From positions 121,806,501 to 121,870,500 of the forward strand of contig CM059584.1 of the NCBI GenBank assembly GCA_030407085.1: a stretch of 64,000 nt of DNA, given 5' to 3'. The position numbers and the translations under genes were made by a program. Under the pieces are notes generated by a model. The model was given only the letters and a program-made list of their open reading frames with translations. It did no database searches and had not been told where the DNA came from. Every line of letters starts with the position of its first letter. Position 1 is the stretch's first letter. Positions 1 through 12,377 of this stretch are shown here, in pieces. The stretch comes from Trichopria drosophilae. Its lineage: Eukaryota > Arthropoda > Insecta > Hymenoptera > Diapriidae.

Positions 1-181
1 ATGAAATATATAAACATAATGTCAAACATTTTGTAATTCGGTAAAGTCGTAGTGTATTTAGTATTTTCATACCGAAAAATAAATTTCTTGGTATTCATTT
101 CTTAAAATCAAGACAACTATCAATTTACTTCCTAAAATTTAGATAAACAAGGTATGTCTGATTGAAAATCGCACATTCGGA

Positions 182-745
182 TACGAGTATACGAAAAACA
201 AGTAATTAAAAATTCTCAAAACCAAAAAATGTTTACTTGATTTTTTGCGTTTATAAAAATCTTCATTTGTTTCGCGTTTAAGTGACCAAAAGTAAAAAAG
301 CATATTGATGGAGCTTTTACCTATAGAAACCGGGTTTCGATAGCTACTAATTCCCGATGGAATCTTTCACCCTGTTCGTCACTGATTTTGCCAAGATTAT
401 AGGGAAAGAAATTTAAATGCGAATGTAGAAAATGAATCTTGATCGACATGTTCCAATTCATTGCATCGTAGACTTTCAAAAATTCGTGTACTACGTTCAC
501 TTAATCGAGACTTTGTTATTACCTAAAAAATTATCGGACAATTAAATAAAACTAGTGCAAGCTCGTCTTTCTACAACATCCAGTTTGTTCGGAAATTTTT
601 TATCCTGCATTATTTTTCGAATTTGGCGCCCAACAAAGATTCCTAAAATCACAGAAAAACTTTTTCTACGGATATGAAAGGTAGAGCAGTTTCATATATA
701 ACGTGGGACTATTTGACACAAACTAAGCACGTTTTTGTGCACAAA
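182..745 (-). repeat. Degenerate EQGERFHQ-type transposon-like repeat, copy 1
   Basis: The segment is clearly the same sequence, inverted, as 2900-3480 and 31860-32400. Read on the minus strand, one frame encodes SDEQGERFH at about 358-386, and a block near 618-643 corresponds to a GIFVG-like peptide in the better copies. Frames are broken by stops and small indels, so this is a pseudogene. Peptides of this type occur in many copies in arthropod genomes as uncharacterised repeat-encoded proteins; that family statement is from memory and no function is known to me. The long inverted flanks seen around the other copies are not clear here. The copy ends near 745 at a cacgtttttgtgcacaaacag-like edge that is also present near 16250. 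Confidence 0.6.
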
Positions 746-2799
746 CAGAGGATACAATATGCCATAAAATAATTTATTGAACATGGTTACTAAAAAGATG
801 TGAATAAAGATTGCATTTCATTATTTAGAAAATATCCAAGAAACAGAATCCAACTGCAGAGAAATAAAATATTTAAACATAATCATACATACAGAGATTA
901 TAAGATATCAGTTATCAAATTCGAATATTCCATACTATTATCTTACCACCCTATGATTCAAAGTGTGAACTACAATGTAGGAATTGTACGAAATAAGCGA
1001 TATTCCACGCCAATGATACTGTCGGGGCTTCCTTGGGGTGGTTGGGATTAATCCAGTTTACCTAGAGCAGGTTTAAGGCTTCTTATGCAACTCTATATAC
1101 GCATACGTTGCCGGCGCCTCGCACGAAGAATGCAAACTTAACAGAATGAAAATCCCTGTCTTTTGCGATTTTCGCAGAAGTCGATACGAATTTTTGTATT
1201 AGATGCCAGATTCTACCTACTTTACTATATATAAAATTAAAATTAAACTTATTTACGATAATTATTTATTTTGAAAAAAATATGCTTTATTATAATTTTT
1301 ACAAAAAAATTAATTTCTTCGAAACAGTATTAGGTTTGTCCATGTTTGAATTTAATGCTGGATATGACAAAAATTAGAATATAAACCAGAACACATTCGA
1401 TGCCGGTCCTTAGTCATAATTCCTTAACTGCGATTGCTGAGATTTTAGAGTTGCAGCTAACATTTTCCATCTAATTAATCATTTTGCATATATTATCTTG
1501 TAAATAACAATAAAAACATTCATGGACGAAGAATCCTCCTACAATTGTATTAAAAGTTAAAAGATAATAGTGCATTGTGCAACTAGGGAGCAAAATAGAT
1601 GTTTACCGACGAGTACGTTTTTGACGGAAGAGCTAATCCATTCTCATGAGTCTTAAAATACCTATTACCACTTTGCAAATCTGCACTCCGAGTGTGAAAA
1701 AGCGTCTATAATTTTTAACAAAAAAGTATCAAAAACAAGCATGCGACAATATTTTTATTTGTTGGTAGCAACTTTTTCATAATCAACGAGCTACTATTCG
1801 TCGTTGAAAGAATTTTATAAATGTATAAAGGACTATCATTGTCTGCTTTCATATAATAAAATCGGTTACTACGAAATTTCATAACAAAATACATACTACT
1901 AGTAATACCTAGTAGTCAAATTTTAATTTGTTAATCTCATAAATCGTAATCGACGCTTAAATTAATTCTTGTAAATCAGACCATCCTAATATAAATTTTA
2001 ATAAGAATAGAGTAAAATCAAGTAATGCTTAAGATTTTTATTTTGCAAAATTTATGAAAACTTAAAACAAAAACTTGCTTTCCTGAAGTATCATTACTAG
2101 CGACTTATTTTAACATGTTAATTGTCACTGTTACCAAATAAACATTTGATAGTATCTTACTAATAAATTCACGGTTTATAAATAAGTTGGATTGCCTCAG
2201 TTTATTATATTCATAACACAAAACTTACATTATATGTCACCTAAATAAATTCAAAAATTAAATCAATTTTTAACTAATTTCTTTGCCTTACATCAGTTAG
2301 AATCACAAACCAAATGTTTGAATTTTATATAAAAGATTTGTATTCAATATTTAAACTTTAAAAAAAATAAATCAACTTAAAGAACAAAATATTTTTGTAC
2401 AATAATATCTGCAGTACTACTTAAGGTAATCCAAATTTAGAACAATAAATACTTTTGTATCCAAAGTATAAATTGCAGAACATTTTATAAATAAACTGTT
2501 AACTTTTTGTAAGTTTAGCAAAAAAAGTTGTGAATTGTTAATATAAAATGAAGACATAAAAAGTACTGTGGTACTAAAGTAGAGTGGAAAGTGCGAAATA
2601 GTTTTTCAGCTTTTATATTTATGATCGGAATGACACAATAAAGTTCTGCTGAAAAAGTAGGCCGGTTTTCTTTCTTATGCTAATATGGCATTGAACGTAT
2701 GTACAATCAATATAAAAACTTAAATAAAAGCTAATATTACATAGAAATTAATATATGCGCATTAGCTGCCTTACAAAGAAGTAACAATATGAGGTAAAA
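746..2799. other. AT-rich sequence without a recognisable gene
   Basis: No coding exon or RNA gene was recognised. A GC-richer patch at about 1010-1150 contains a short open frame without recognisable motifs. The 17-bp string aactagggagcaaaata near 1580 recurs at 34440, which suggests a small dispersed repeat. The rest is A/T-rich homopolymer-dense sequence. Confidence 0.5.
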
Positions 2800-4000
2800 T
2801 TTAAAATTGCTGTTAATTAATTTTTAAATTTTACGCAAAATTTGGGTGCTTATTTAAAATTTCATATTTTCATTCGTTGGGTCAATATTTTAATTCCGCC
2901 AAAAGTTGACATATTGTAAAAAAAACGTGCTTTGTGTCAAATAGTCCCACTGCTTATATGAAACAGCTCTCTCTACCTTTCATATCCGGTGAGAAAGATT
3001 TTCTGTACTAATTTTAGGAATCTTTGTTGGACGCCAAATTCGAAAAATGATGTAGGGTAAGGTATTTCCAAACAAACTGAATGTTGTAAAAAGACGAGTT
3101 CGGGCTAGTTTTATTTAATTGTGCGATAATTTTTTTGGTAATAACAAAATTCCGACTATGTGACGTAGTATATGAATTTTAGAAAGTCTACTGTGCAATG
3201 AATTGGAACATGTCGATCAAAATTCATTTTCTGCATTCGCATTCCAATTACTTTCCCAAAAATCTTGGCGAACTCAGTGAGGAACAGGGTGAAAGATTCC
3301 ATCAGGAATTAGTAGCTTTCGAAAGTCCGTTTTCAAGCTAAAAGCTCCATCAATATTCTTGCAGATTACTGTTGGACATTTAAACGCGAAACAAATAATT
3401 TTTATAAACGCAAATATCAAGTAAACATTTTTTAGTTTTGAAAATTTGTAATTACTTGTTTCTCAACCTCGCCATATTCCATTTTTGTTATTGCTTGATA
3501 TTGCGGATAATATTGTAGGCAACGAGCGAAGTTTCGCTACATTCAAATTTTGCTTAAAATTCAAAAAATCGTAAAATCCAGTAATCTTATTCGAATGTTA
3601 ACCAATTCCAGTAAAAAAGGCAATTTCAATCGGAATTACATTTACTTTCAAAATGTAGTAACGAAAATAATATTCGAGATCAAATAATAGAGTAAAATTG
3701 ATGTTAAATATGACACAATTGAATAAAAATATAAATTTCTAAGATATATTCATTTGGATCTGTGTGAGTCTTTAAGATATCGATGTAAATAACATAGCAT
3801 TATAAAGATAATTCTTTCCTATTTCCTAATAAAGAACAAATTTTAAAATCAAAGAAAAATTGATGAATCTGTGACTAACTATTTAAACAAATTTTAAAAA
3901 GAAATGTTTTTTAAGTATGAAATGAGATTTTAAGGGTGTATGAAATAAAACAACTATATAAATCTTCTGAATTTTTCGTGGCCTACAAAAATAAAACCTT
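2800..4000 (+). repeat. EQGERFHQ-type transposon-like repeat, copy 2, with part of its inverted flanks
   Basis: This is the most complete plus-strand copy in the first half of the window. From about 2930 it follows the same sequence as 31860-32400. One frame reads SEEQGERFHQEL at about 3276-3311, followed shortly by ADYCW-type residues. The downstream flank (about 3535-3990) is matched in inverted orientation by sequence on the other side of copy 4 and, more weakly, by 2800-2895 here, so the coding part sits between long inverted repeats. Many stops and frameshifts show it is inactive. The right edge is near 3990 (tttttcgtggcctac), which matches the right edge of copy 4 near 32800. I infer a DNA transposon of unassigned superfamily. 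Confidence 0.6.
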
Positions 4001-6205
4001 AGGTTAAAAATTATTAAAATAATTTACTAATTATGTTATTTTTCATTAAAAAAAAAATAAAACTGCTTTTTTTGTAGGGTAAAAAGTTGAAAAGCGGCTG
4101 ATTCCCTCCAATGTACTCTAGTCTAATCTTTGTCTTGCAGATTCAACTAATAACTAACTCTATTATGCTAATGAAATCTACTGCATAAGGGATAAGTGGA
4201 TTAATCCACTTATTTAATCAAAACTTAATATATTTTCTACTAACTACTAAACAATACTTTATACGTGAAATGTTCTAGAAACTATTCGATTCGAGTAGAT
4301 TTACTGCCTTGCTTACACTTTTAACTAATTTTACTGCACATGAAGTATGTAAATTAAAAGCAGATTGTAGTGTTTCTCATGGAGCTACTAATAGAAATAA
4401 ACTGAAAGAGTCCTATATTCAACTATTATTGGAATAGCCAAAGTACAGATATACAGAAATTTAGATAATTTACTTTGGTTATAATCCCAAATATCTTCAA
4501 TTTTCGATGAATTTCCGAATATTTTTTGTTTTCTTACTGTTTTTAACAAAAATAGCAATATCTGGCTTAATTGTATTGTCTTTTAGAATATCGGTCCAGA
4601 GTTTGTCTAAAACGAATGCTCAAAAAGATATACACAATTTATTGCAGGCAAAATGCAATTTTTTCAATACGTAATTTTTATTACATCAACATTTTTTTAA
4701 TAAATCATTTTTTCAAAATAGCGTTAGAAATTAAAATTTGTCAACAAATTTCAGGACTTATTCGCTAAAAAACAAAGAGCGTTATAATAAAAATAATAAG
4801 AGTAAATGTTTTCATAAATTGAAGAATACTCTGAAATGTTTGGAGATTTTTATTGAACATTTTTTTATTTAAATTTTTTGAAAATTTAAAGAAAAATGTA
4901 CGAAAAATTCGGCAAAAATTCTAGTATATTGTCTTATAATTCTAATTTTTTCTATTGTTTTAATTCTTTTTAATTTTATTTTAAAAGTTTTCAAGATACA
5001 AAATTTCAAATGTTATATAGTTTAGTGTTTTTTCCACAAAACTTACATCGTTTGGAAAAAACAGCAAAGAATAAAAATACTTGGAATATCCATAGAATAT
5101 ATAATAATAAAATCTGAAAAAAAAAACGTATAAATAGTGTATTCTTCAATTTATTCTAAGAAATTTTCACTCCTGTCTTTTTTTGTTTGTTTGAAGAAGC
5201 TCATAGTTTCTTTAAAGTGTCTTGAAATTTATGAAAAATATGTTCAAAAATTTAGGACTTGAAAGCAAGTGGTGAAAAAAAGAAGACCTAAAATTATTTT
5301 TTAAAAATCAATCATCGATTTTAGATGAATTCTGGGATAATATTCTGAAAGAACATGATATTTTACGTCGGATAAATGCAGTACGAAAATTCATCTAAAA
5401 TTGACGACATGTGGGATGCATTATTTCAACTAGAAAAGTACGATTGTAGTAAATGTTAAGTTAGTTGTATCGACTACTTAATCTTTATTTTACTACTTAT
5501 TTTGAAAATAAAAATCCTTTTAACTATATGCAGATATGTTTATCTTAAAAAGTTTCACGGATACTTTACCGAGCACCCTTTAATCGCATCGTCTGCGTGC
5601 TTGTCATGGCAGACCAATCTGACGCTGCAGTCTCTTGCCTGTTTTACGTAACAAGATCTTTGTGCAGTGGCGTGGTAAACGATTAGTTGTTTACTTATTT
5701 CCCTACCATTCTCCCGAATGTACGAATTTAAAGAAAAAAAACATTACCATAGAATACAAATTGCAACTTTAGATAGAATTGGGAGTTGGATAAACATTCT
5801 TACTTACTAATGTATAAAGGGTTTAAAAATTACAAATATTTTATCATTTTATAATATGTATTTTTAGTTTTATAAAAATCATGAAAATTAGCTTGTAAGC
5901 TTCAATTTATCCGTAGTGACTTTAAAAGCTAAATGTTTTTGTATGCTTAGTTTACTTTTAAATCTCGAATGTACGTAGTATTTGGCGATATGATAGCTTT
6001 GTTCTGCATGAAAGCTTTCAGGAAATATAAAAACTTCAAAAACATTTTACATTTCGGAAATTTGTGTTTCGAAATATTTACAATACTGAGTCTATTACAT
6101 GACTGCTCGTTTTTTTTTTAAAGATGTTTATTATTTTAGAATATCCTGTTATGATTATTTTGCATGTACATATTAATGATAATCCTTATAAAAATCAATT
6201 TTCAG
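4001..6205. other. AT-rich sequence, no supported gene
   Basis: Apart from the palindrome at 4192-4213, nothing is assignable. A good-looking splice acceptor (gtctaatctttgtcttgcag) ends at 4140, but it is followed by low-complexity sequence with no clear donor. A GC-richer patch at about 5570-5700 stands out from its surroundings. Neither strand of it gives a recognisable protein, tRNA or repeat partner. Confidence 0.4.
4192..4213. promoter_or_regulatory. Perfect 22-bp palindrome with paired homeodomain-like cores
   Basis: The 11-bp half site ATAAGTGGATT is followed immediately by its exact reverse complement. Each half contains GGATTA/TAATCC, the core preferred by K50 homeodomains such as Bicoid and Otx, next to AAGTG, a core resembling NK-2 class sites. 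A dimer-binding site is an inference. It could also be a chance or transposon-derived palindrome. Confidence 0.3.
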
Positions 6206-6264
6206 TTTCAACAGTCTACCTATTGAAGAATCAAGAAGATTAATTACACGAAATTCAAGTTATG
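6206..6264 (+). CDS. Candidate internal coding exon, product not recognised
   Basis: A pyrimidine-rich acceptor (caattttcag) ends at 6205 and a good donor (ATG|GTGAGA) begins at 6265. The 59-nt interval between them is open in the frame that starts after one base and reads FNSLPIEESRRLITRNSSY, leaving one base (phase 1). The residues look protein-like, with a basic RRLITR stretch and Ser-rich ends, but I do not recognise the family. The only other nearby candidate, at 7663, does not join in phase to give an open product, so the two may belong to different genes or an exon between them is missing. A chance open frame of 19 codons between two splice-like sites is possible. Confidence 0.35.
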
Positions 6265-7662
6265 GTGAGAAAAAAAATTAAGAAGACATTCAAGGAAATA
6301 GGCGAGCCGTCTAATGTTTCTGTTTTATTTCATTGTACATTTGCGATATGAAATATGACATAAACTTAAGGTGGTTACCTACATAGTCATCAGTTTACAC
6401 CATTTTGATGATACTGGACATCCATTGTTATGGTTTTAAATTTTGCATTACTGGACTTAAAACTTAATTTGTGACTGCATTAATTATGTGTATATTTATT
6501 AATTTAGTTTAGTCACTTAAAGACTTATGAAATTTATAAAATCGAAGAATATTTCTGTGTTCATTTTATATTAAAGCTGTTGTACATTGATTAAAATAAA
6601 GAATTATTTCAGGCGTAATTTTCTGACTCGTTTTTGTCCATTCACAAACTCATTTTTCCATATCGTATTATTTATCTTTTCGAAGTGTCCAAATCAAGAT
6701 CAGCAAATCAATTATTTTAAAAAGTCGGTAATTTGTTTCATGATGATTGCAAGATGTTTTGTAAACAGGAAAGAAATATTGTAATTACTACAATCTGTGG
6801 GTTCAATGAGATTGTTAGTATAATCGAAAATGTATGGCTGGTACGTGTGACGAACCAACATTATACTAATATTTTTAGATTCTTATTAGAGCTTTTCAAA
6901 ATATTTATTGGATCATGTCACGTTGACTGAGTAATACTTAATTTACATTTAAAATTCTATTTAAATATTATTGAAGCCGTAAGTATTCAAAACTGGAAGG
7001 TACTAGTAACATGTAAATAGTAAAACATCAGTTTGCAATTACAACATAATTTATGAAGAAAGAGTAACTTTTATACATTTTACCTTAAAATAAAATTATT
7101 CCTCGACATCACAAACAAGTTAAAGTAGTCATATTTATTTAATATTACATCAATGCCATGTTTTTAATATTCAATCAAGATATTATGGTGTTGTACTTTT
7201 GCCTTAGAAACGGGCGGAAAATGCCCTTTTGGCGCCCGCTCTTGTTATAACAAGCGTTGCCGGGCGGAAAACACATTTTGAAGAAACTTTTTTTAGACGT
7301 TCGGAAATGGCACATAGTTCTATTATGACGTGTTTTCTTCCTTTTTTATTCTATTATTAAGGGTATAAATTTCAGAAAAACTAAAGTAAAATTAGTGATA
7401 TGACACTTCATTTCATCTTTTTGGCATATTTTTTACTTTTGAATATACGAATTGCATCCTTACGTTTAAGAAATAATACATGACTAGAAAAAAAATGGTT
7501 CGCATGGAGTTTAAATGCTAAAATATAATATCAAACTTCATAAAAAAACGTTGGGCGTTAAAAGGTTAAGAATGAAGCTCGAAAATCAATAAATAACCTC
7601 CGGAACTAAATTGGTTAATATAAAATACTGTACTGTCTACGATAGTTTCTTTTTATTATCAG
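6265..7662. other. AT-rich sequence, possible intron
   Basis: No coding or RNA feature was recognised. The short GC-rich inverted-repeat block at 7205-7268 is listed separately. If the flanking candidate exons are real, this is intron. Confidence 0.35.
7205..7268. repeat. Short GC-rich inverted-repeat block
   Basis: The motif gggcggaaaa occurs twice (about 7211 and 7262) around a perfect 14-bp palindrome, cttgttataacaag. This is unusual in an AT-rich neighbourhood. It may be the edge of a small mobile element, but no matching partner end was found. Confidence 0.3.
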
Positions 7663-7698
7663 CCAGAATTGGATGATCAGGATGAACATGATTACTAA
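7663..7698 (+). CDS. Candidate terminal coding exon with acidic C-terminus
   Basis: A strong acceptor with a pyrimidine tract (tttctttttattatcag) ends at 7662. In phase 0 the next codons read PELDDQDEHDY followed by TAA. Acidic tails of this type are common at protein C-termini. No polyadenylation signal was confirmed; AATTAAAAAAAATTG follows about 10 bp later. No partner exon in the right phase was found upstream. The protein is not recognised, and the exon rests on the splice site and the short acidic peptide only. Confidence 0.3.
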   Translation, partial: PELDDQDEHDY

Positions 7699-7719
7699 AG
7701 CATAAATTAAAAAAAATTG

Positions 7720-8065
7720 TACAGTAGTAAAGAGTGGCGCCAAATCGGCCAGTGGAAAAGGTACGTGTAGGTCCAGACAGACGGGAAGCCTAAGGTAGGG
7801 GAGCTAAGCTGAAGCCTAGCAAATGTCCGAGAGAAAGCTTACCCGACTAGTGTTACCCTGCCACGAAGAAGATCCACTAGGTGGATGCTACCTTGGGGGT
7901 AAGGGGCTAGGAGTTCAAGTACCCCTTTCTTTCCCGCTCCCCACTGCTCGCATTCTACTCTTATTAGATTCGAAGCATACACCAACCCCCTTAAAGCAAC
8001 CAACCGCGGACTCGTGCCGAATCTTCACCGACGATAATTACCAACTTTCTTTTACCGAAGCGTAA
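7720..8065 (+). other. GC-rich island with an 80-codon open frame
   Basis: This stretch is much richer in G+C than its flanks. It contains an ATG-initiated frame (7823-8065) starting MSERKLTRLVLPCHEED and rich in Pro/Leu, with no recognisable domain. A strong donor-like site (AAAG|GTACGT) lies near 7759. The segment around 7909-7925 (gagttcaagtacccc) resembles a Pol III B box, but no A box at proper spacing or tRNA fold was found. It could be an exon with UTR, a promoter island or an old short interspersed element. Confidence 0.25.
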
Positions 8066-8288
8066 CAAGATTCTGTTACTTTCACGGAAAAATCGTTTTT
8101 CGATCGATGCTTTATCGAGTTAACGTATTAAATGCCGTTGACTTTAAGGCAAAATTTATTCCACGGTGTTAATAGTAAAAAAGAATCAGAATGATATGGA
8201 ATAATTACATTTTTGGAATTTTAGTAGTATTGACGATTGCGAACAGGTTTTTCAGTTTTGTTGACTTTGCATGTAGTTCAATTTTCCA

Positions 8289-8415
8289 GTTAGGTTATGT
8301 TAGATATGTCTTCAAAGTGATCATTGTGAACCATCAATGTTAATTTTTTGGAATACGTTAGGTTAGATTTGGTTAGGTTTTGTTAGGTCAGGTAGTGATA
8401 GATTAGGTTAACCTA
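8289..8415 (+). repeat. GTTAGG-rich degenerate short repeat
   Basis: Several GTTAGGTTA, GTTAGATT and GGTTAGGTTT units occur here, resembling the insect telomere repeat TTAGG in degenerate interstitial form. A smaller GGTTAGGTTAGG run occurs near 52063. Such runs are common in insect genomes and also arise in dispersed repeats, so this is not evidence of a chromosome end. Confidence 0.5.
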
Positions 8416-8779
8416 TACTAGCTGTGGATAAGTTAATTGTCAACCAATAATAATTCATATTGCTCATCTGAACGCTGAATGCATGGAAGCCTAGTGTTTT
8501 TTTTTCGGAGTATGTGCTCACATGAAGTGTGTAATTTAGTTAGGTATTTTTATGAAATCATATTTTATGTTATAATATTTTGAACTATAATATCCAATAA
8601 TGTTGATATTTTCATGATATTTTCTGCAATAATATTTAGAGGTGTAATCGTTTTTTTTTTTGCCAATAACTAAAAAAATAGTGTAACCCCTCAAATTGAA
8701 CTACACTAGAACTTGATTCCCCTCACATTGGACAGCCATCCGGCCCATTTTATTACCATGTGATCTGAAGCAGGCTAAA

Positions 8780-9080
8780 TATAGTAGAAGCTCACACTCG
8801 TGAAACTATCGGGATTGCGGTTATTTTGTTCTCTCATACTAGTGAACTGACAAATTTCTACGATTTCTCAAAGACTTGATAAATTATTGATATTTTTTAC
8901 TGTAGGTAAATACGTTAATACACATAGCACTTCCCGGTATGTATGGCTGCCTACATACAGAGATATATATACAATTATTAAGTTGATGGTTTACTAGAGT
9001 GAGGTTCACATTACGGAAAGTGTTCACTACTGCGAGAAGTTCACTAGTGTAAGGATGACTAGTGTAAGATTTTACTGTTC
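8780..9080. mobile_element. Small inverted-repeat element, CAGTAG-type, word ACTAGTGAAC
   Basis: The left end TATAGTAGAAGCTCACACT and the right end AGTGTAAGATTTTACTGT are imperfect inverted copies. Inside them, GTTCACTA/TAGTGAAC words recur near both ends (for example at about 8806, 8840, 9009, 9029, 9047). This is the layout seen in the other CAGTAG-type elements at 47 kb and 52-56 kb, which have TA targets and element-specific subterminal words. No coding capacity is present, so it is non-autonomous. Confidence 0.55.
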
Positions 9081-12000
9081 AAATTTTTGATAGAAATCTG
9101 CATTCTTTTCTACTAATTGCGACATTTTTAAACATTCTAACCACTCAAAAACTAGACTACAAGAAATTTTTCTTTTCTGACCACCAGTTACGTTAACTTA
9201 TACTATTATTTTTGCAACTTTTCCTATTTAAGACAAGGCATTTTTCTCCACTGACAGGAATTTTTCTGCGAAGAATACAGTATATCTCATGACAGTCCTA
9301 GTGAGGATAATAACATTTGCTAAACAAATTCTTTCAACCTATTAGTCGATCACCACTATTTTTTCGCAAAGTTACTGATGACACTAATGGTTAGAAACCT
9401 TAGTAACATATTGTATACTTTAGTATACATATTCCGAGAAATAAGTAGATAATTTATTTACTAAATTCTTCTTAAATTGTGTTAAATTATTAAGGGTTTA
9501 TTAAAACAAATACGAGTTGGCAGTGAGCAAAATAACTACCAAGAGTAACAGAAAGATCAAAAACCATAAATCGACGAATATTATGAACCAATTAAGCATT
9601 AATAATAATAATTGACGTCTTTTTATATTCATTTAATTAAAAAATTGATAACTATTAATAGAGAAATGACTAGGCGACTACGAATCGAAAAACATTCATT
9701 TCAGAAGCAGGGATTGTGAAAAATTGAATACGGATTGACTCCAATAGTGATTTAAATTATTAAAAATTCCGTTAGATAATATTTAACATAACAAGATAAC
9801 ATTAGATAAAACGACGTTTTTTGCTCATTTTTAGTCCGTTTTTATGGTAAAACAAAATTGCAATTACCTTTGAAATTTTCGTTATTCCGTCTTTTTTATC
9901 GAGATATCGAAGTTTTTGTGAGAGCAACCAAATTTTGAATTCAGCACATAGAAAACCATTAAAAACTATACTCAGGTCTTTGAGGAATAAAACTTTAATC
10001 CGGTTTTTAGCAAATTCAGAAAAATTGTCATTCCGCCACAAGAACTTAAAATGTTAAAAGACGGTGTTTTTTTTCACTTTTAGGTTAGGATGTAGAGATA
10101 GAATAGAAAAAAGAAAACATATTAAAGCTGACGAATAGCAATTTGGTTTTTGCCAAATTACGAACCCTTAATGTATATTAAGGAAATTGGATTAAGAATT
10201 AATAACAATTTATAACAATCGAGTCCTATTGTAGAGCAAATTTTTTAGCAGTAAAATCAGTGGAATAGAAATTGATGTTATTTAGTTTAATGCAAAAAAG
10301 TGAGTGATGATGACCGAATACTAATAATTCGAATCTCTACTATTATTTTCAAAAAATTACTTTTCAATAAGAATTTAAATGCTATCAATAACGTTAAAGT
10401 TGTAATATTAATATAAGTTATTTAATCACTACTTAGAATACTGTCCTGAATTTTGTTCTAAACAAGGGGACTCATGACCACTTGTCTACTATACAAATAA
10501 CAATATCATATTTTTTGGTTATAATAAAAGAAATTTAAATATATAAATTATTTTTTATAATATTTAATTTCTCTTTCTAAGTTTCTCGTCTGAAATCAGA
10601 AACTTGACTACATGCATCCGTCGGAATGTCTCGAGATCAATTCCCGATCCGAATATCTCGAGTTCCCTCCATATTTTTGTCAAAAATAAACAAAATGATA
10701 AAAAGTCCTAAAAGAATTCCATCACAACCTCCACTATAATTGCATATTTTTTGCTACATCTTTAAATAATTCTAAATTTCTTTTTTTTTTCACTAAATTA
10801 TTAAATTTGTAAAAAAATATCTTATTTTTATAAGATTCATTAGAGTAGTGCTTGGATTATCCATAAATTCTTAGTTTTCTTGTCACTTTGAAAGGTAAGG
10901 ACAAATGTTCGGTTTTGGACACCCTTTCATTTCTGGCTCATAAATTTTACAAACCTTAGTTAACTACTATTAAAGAAACTAAATTCATTCTATCGACTAG
11001 AAAATGTTGGTTAAATATTTAGTGAGTCGTCATTTTTAGCAAACATTTTTTGGTTCGGTTGTGGACACCACTGAAAAATCTACTGGAAATTGGAAAAATG
11101 TAGTGAAACCGCCCAGATATATACAGAAATGAGAATTTATTGATTTCAAAATCCTTTACGGACAGAACAACAACAGAAGATGTCACTATTGGTACGAATT
11201 ATTCTTCATCCTTTTCACAATGTTTACATTGCCAGTAGGTCTTATGCATTTCATTTGATGGAATTTGAGGCAGTTAATACCCAAGAAACGATTATAAATT
11301 ATACAATACATACGAGAATATTTTATGATTTATCAAAAAACAGGGGTGTTCACAACCGAGTAGCTACATTAAATCCTTACGAAAAAAATTTTCTCTTGCA
11401 CATTGTGTTAGCTGTCACTATTAAATCACGAAATGTAATCAATTTACTTGGTAACTGTGCATTGCACTTATCTTTTCCTTTGATGAAATTTGATTTGTAT
11501 AGATTTTAAGAATACTGAAAAATAGATTTGTGGCGACGTATACATGTCAGAAAATCAATTTGTTCGCAGCAAAAAGCGTCTTTTTGCTTTTATATTCGCT
11601 AAAAAGTTACATCTATAACACACACTTGATATTTGTCGAATTTGATTCATTCCTCTGCAATCAAAATGTTCTCAGTGGTTTTCACCATCGAACTATGTTC
11701 ACGACTGAACCTCTTATCCTACTAAAAAACTTTTATTTTAGTACAGTATAGTTAATAGAAACTTGAATATTTCCTTTAAATTTGGTTATTTTTATATTTC
11801 GAACAAAAATGTCTATCACGTGACAAATGACGAAGCAAAGTTTTGTGTATTCTTCATTCTACTAGAACATGAATTATTCCCGAAGTTAACTGCATTTGAA
11901 AATATAGTTTAAATAAAGTAACTAATTGTCTTTCCGTCTATTAATTAAATTAGTTGCCAATTTACTACAATGGACCAAATATTATGAAACAAACACTTAC

Positions 12001-12134
12001 ATAAGTTACCTTATTATTACCTGCATTTAAGAAAAAGTTTCTTTATCATCCTAGATTTGGATTAAGTGAAAATCACAAATCAGAAGTGTTGAATTAAAAA
12101 AAGCATTATTCAATAGTAAATCTTGTCACGTTTA
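9081..12134. other. AT-rich sequence without a recognisable gene
   Basis: Open frames here (for example 9802-10041 minus and 11180-11509 plus) have the composition expected by chance in AT-rich DNA and show no motif or flanking splice pattern I would trust. No inverted-repeat element was recognised. Confidence 0.45.
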
Positions 12135-12142
12135 TAATAATG

Positions 12143-12369
12143 GGATGCGGGTCGAAAAACTGATAAATCAATCCGATAGGTTAAAAAACTGACAGTCGAA
12201 AAACCGACAATCGAAAAGTCTTCAGTAAAAAAACCAACACTTAACAAAATGACTGTCCGCTTGCCGATGTATCTATTTTATTGTGTGCCAGTTTTTTGGC
12301 TATCGGCTTTTCGATTGTCGGTTTTTTACCTGTCGTATTTTTTATTTATCGGATTTTCGACCGGGACCC
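12143..12369. mobile_element. Foldback element H1 built from GTCGG-type 14-16-bp words
   Basis: The left arm is a run of units such as gtcgaaaaac-tgata and ccgacaatcgaaaag. The right arm carries the complementary units (gtcggttttttacct, tcggcttttcgat), so the element folds into one long hairpin. The 8-mer TAATAATG occurs at 12135-12142 and again at 12370-12377, exactly flanking it, and reads as a target-site duplication. Related copies lie at 17171 and 18373. Drosophila FB elements also have inverted repeats made of tandem short units. The relationship is structural analogy only, and there is no coding capacity. Confidence 0.65.
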
Positions 12370-12377
12370 TAATAATG

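Noticed and set aside
7905..7930. A tRNA or SINE based on the B-box-like gagttcaagtacccc
   Set aside because: No A box at the right distance and no clover-leaf could be drawn.
8289..8415. Chromosome end (telomere)
   Set aside because: Units are degenerate and sparse, with ordinary sequence on both sides.
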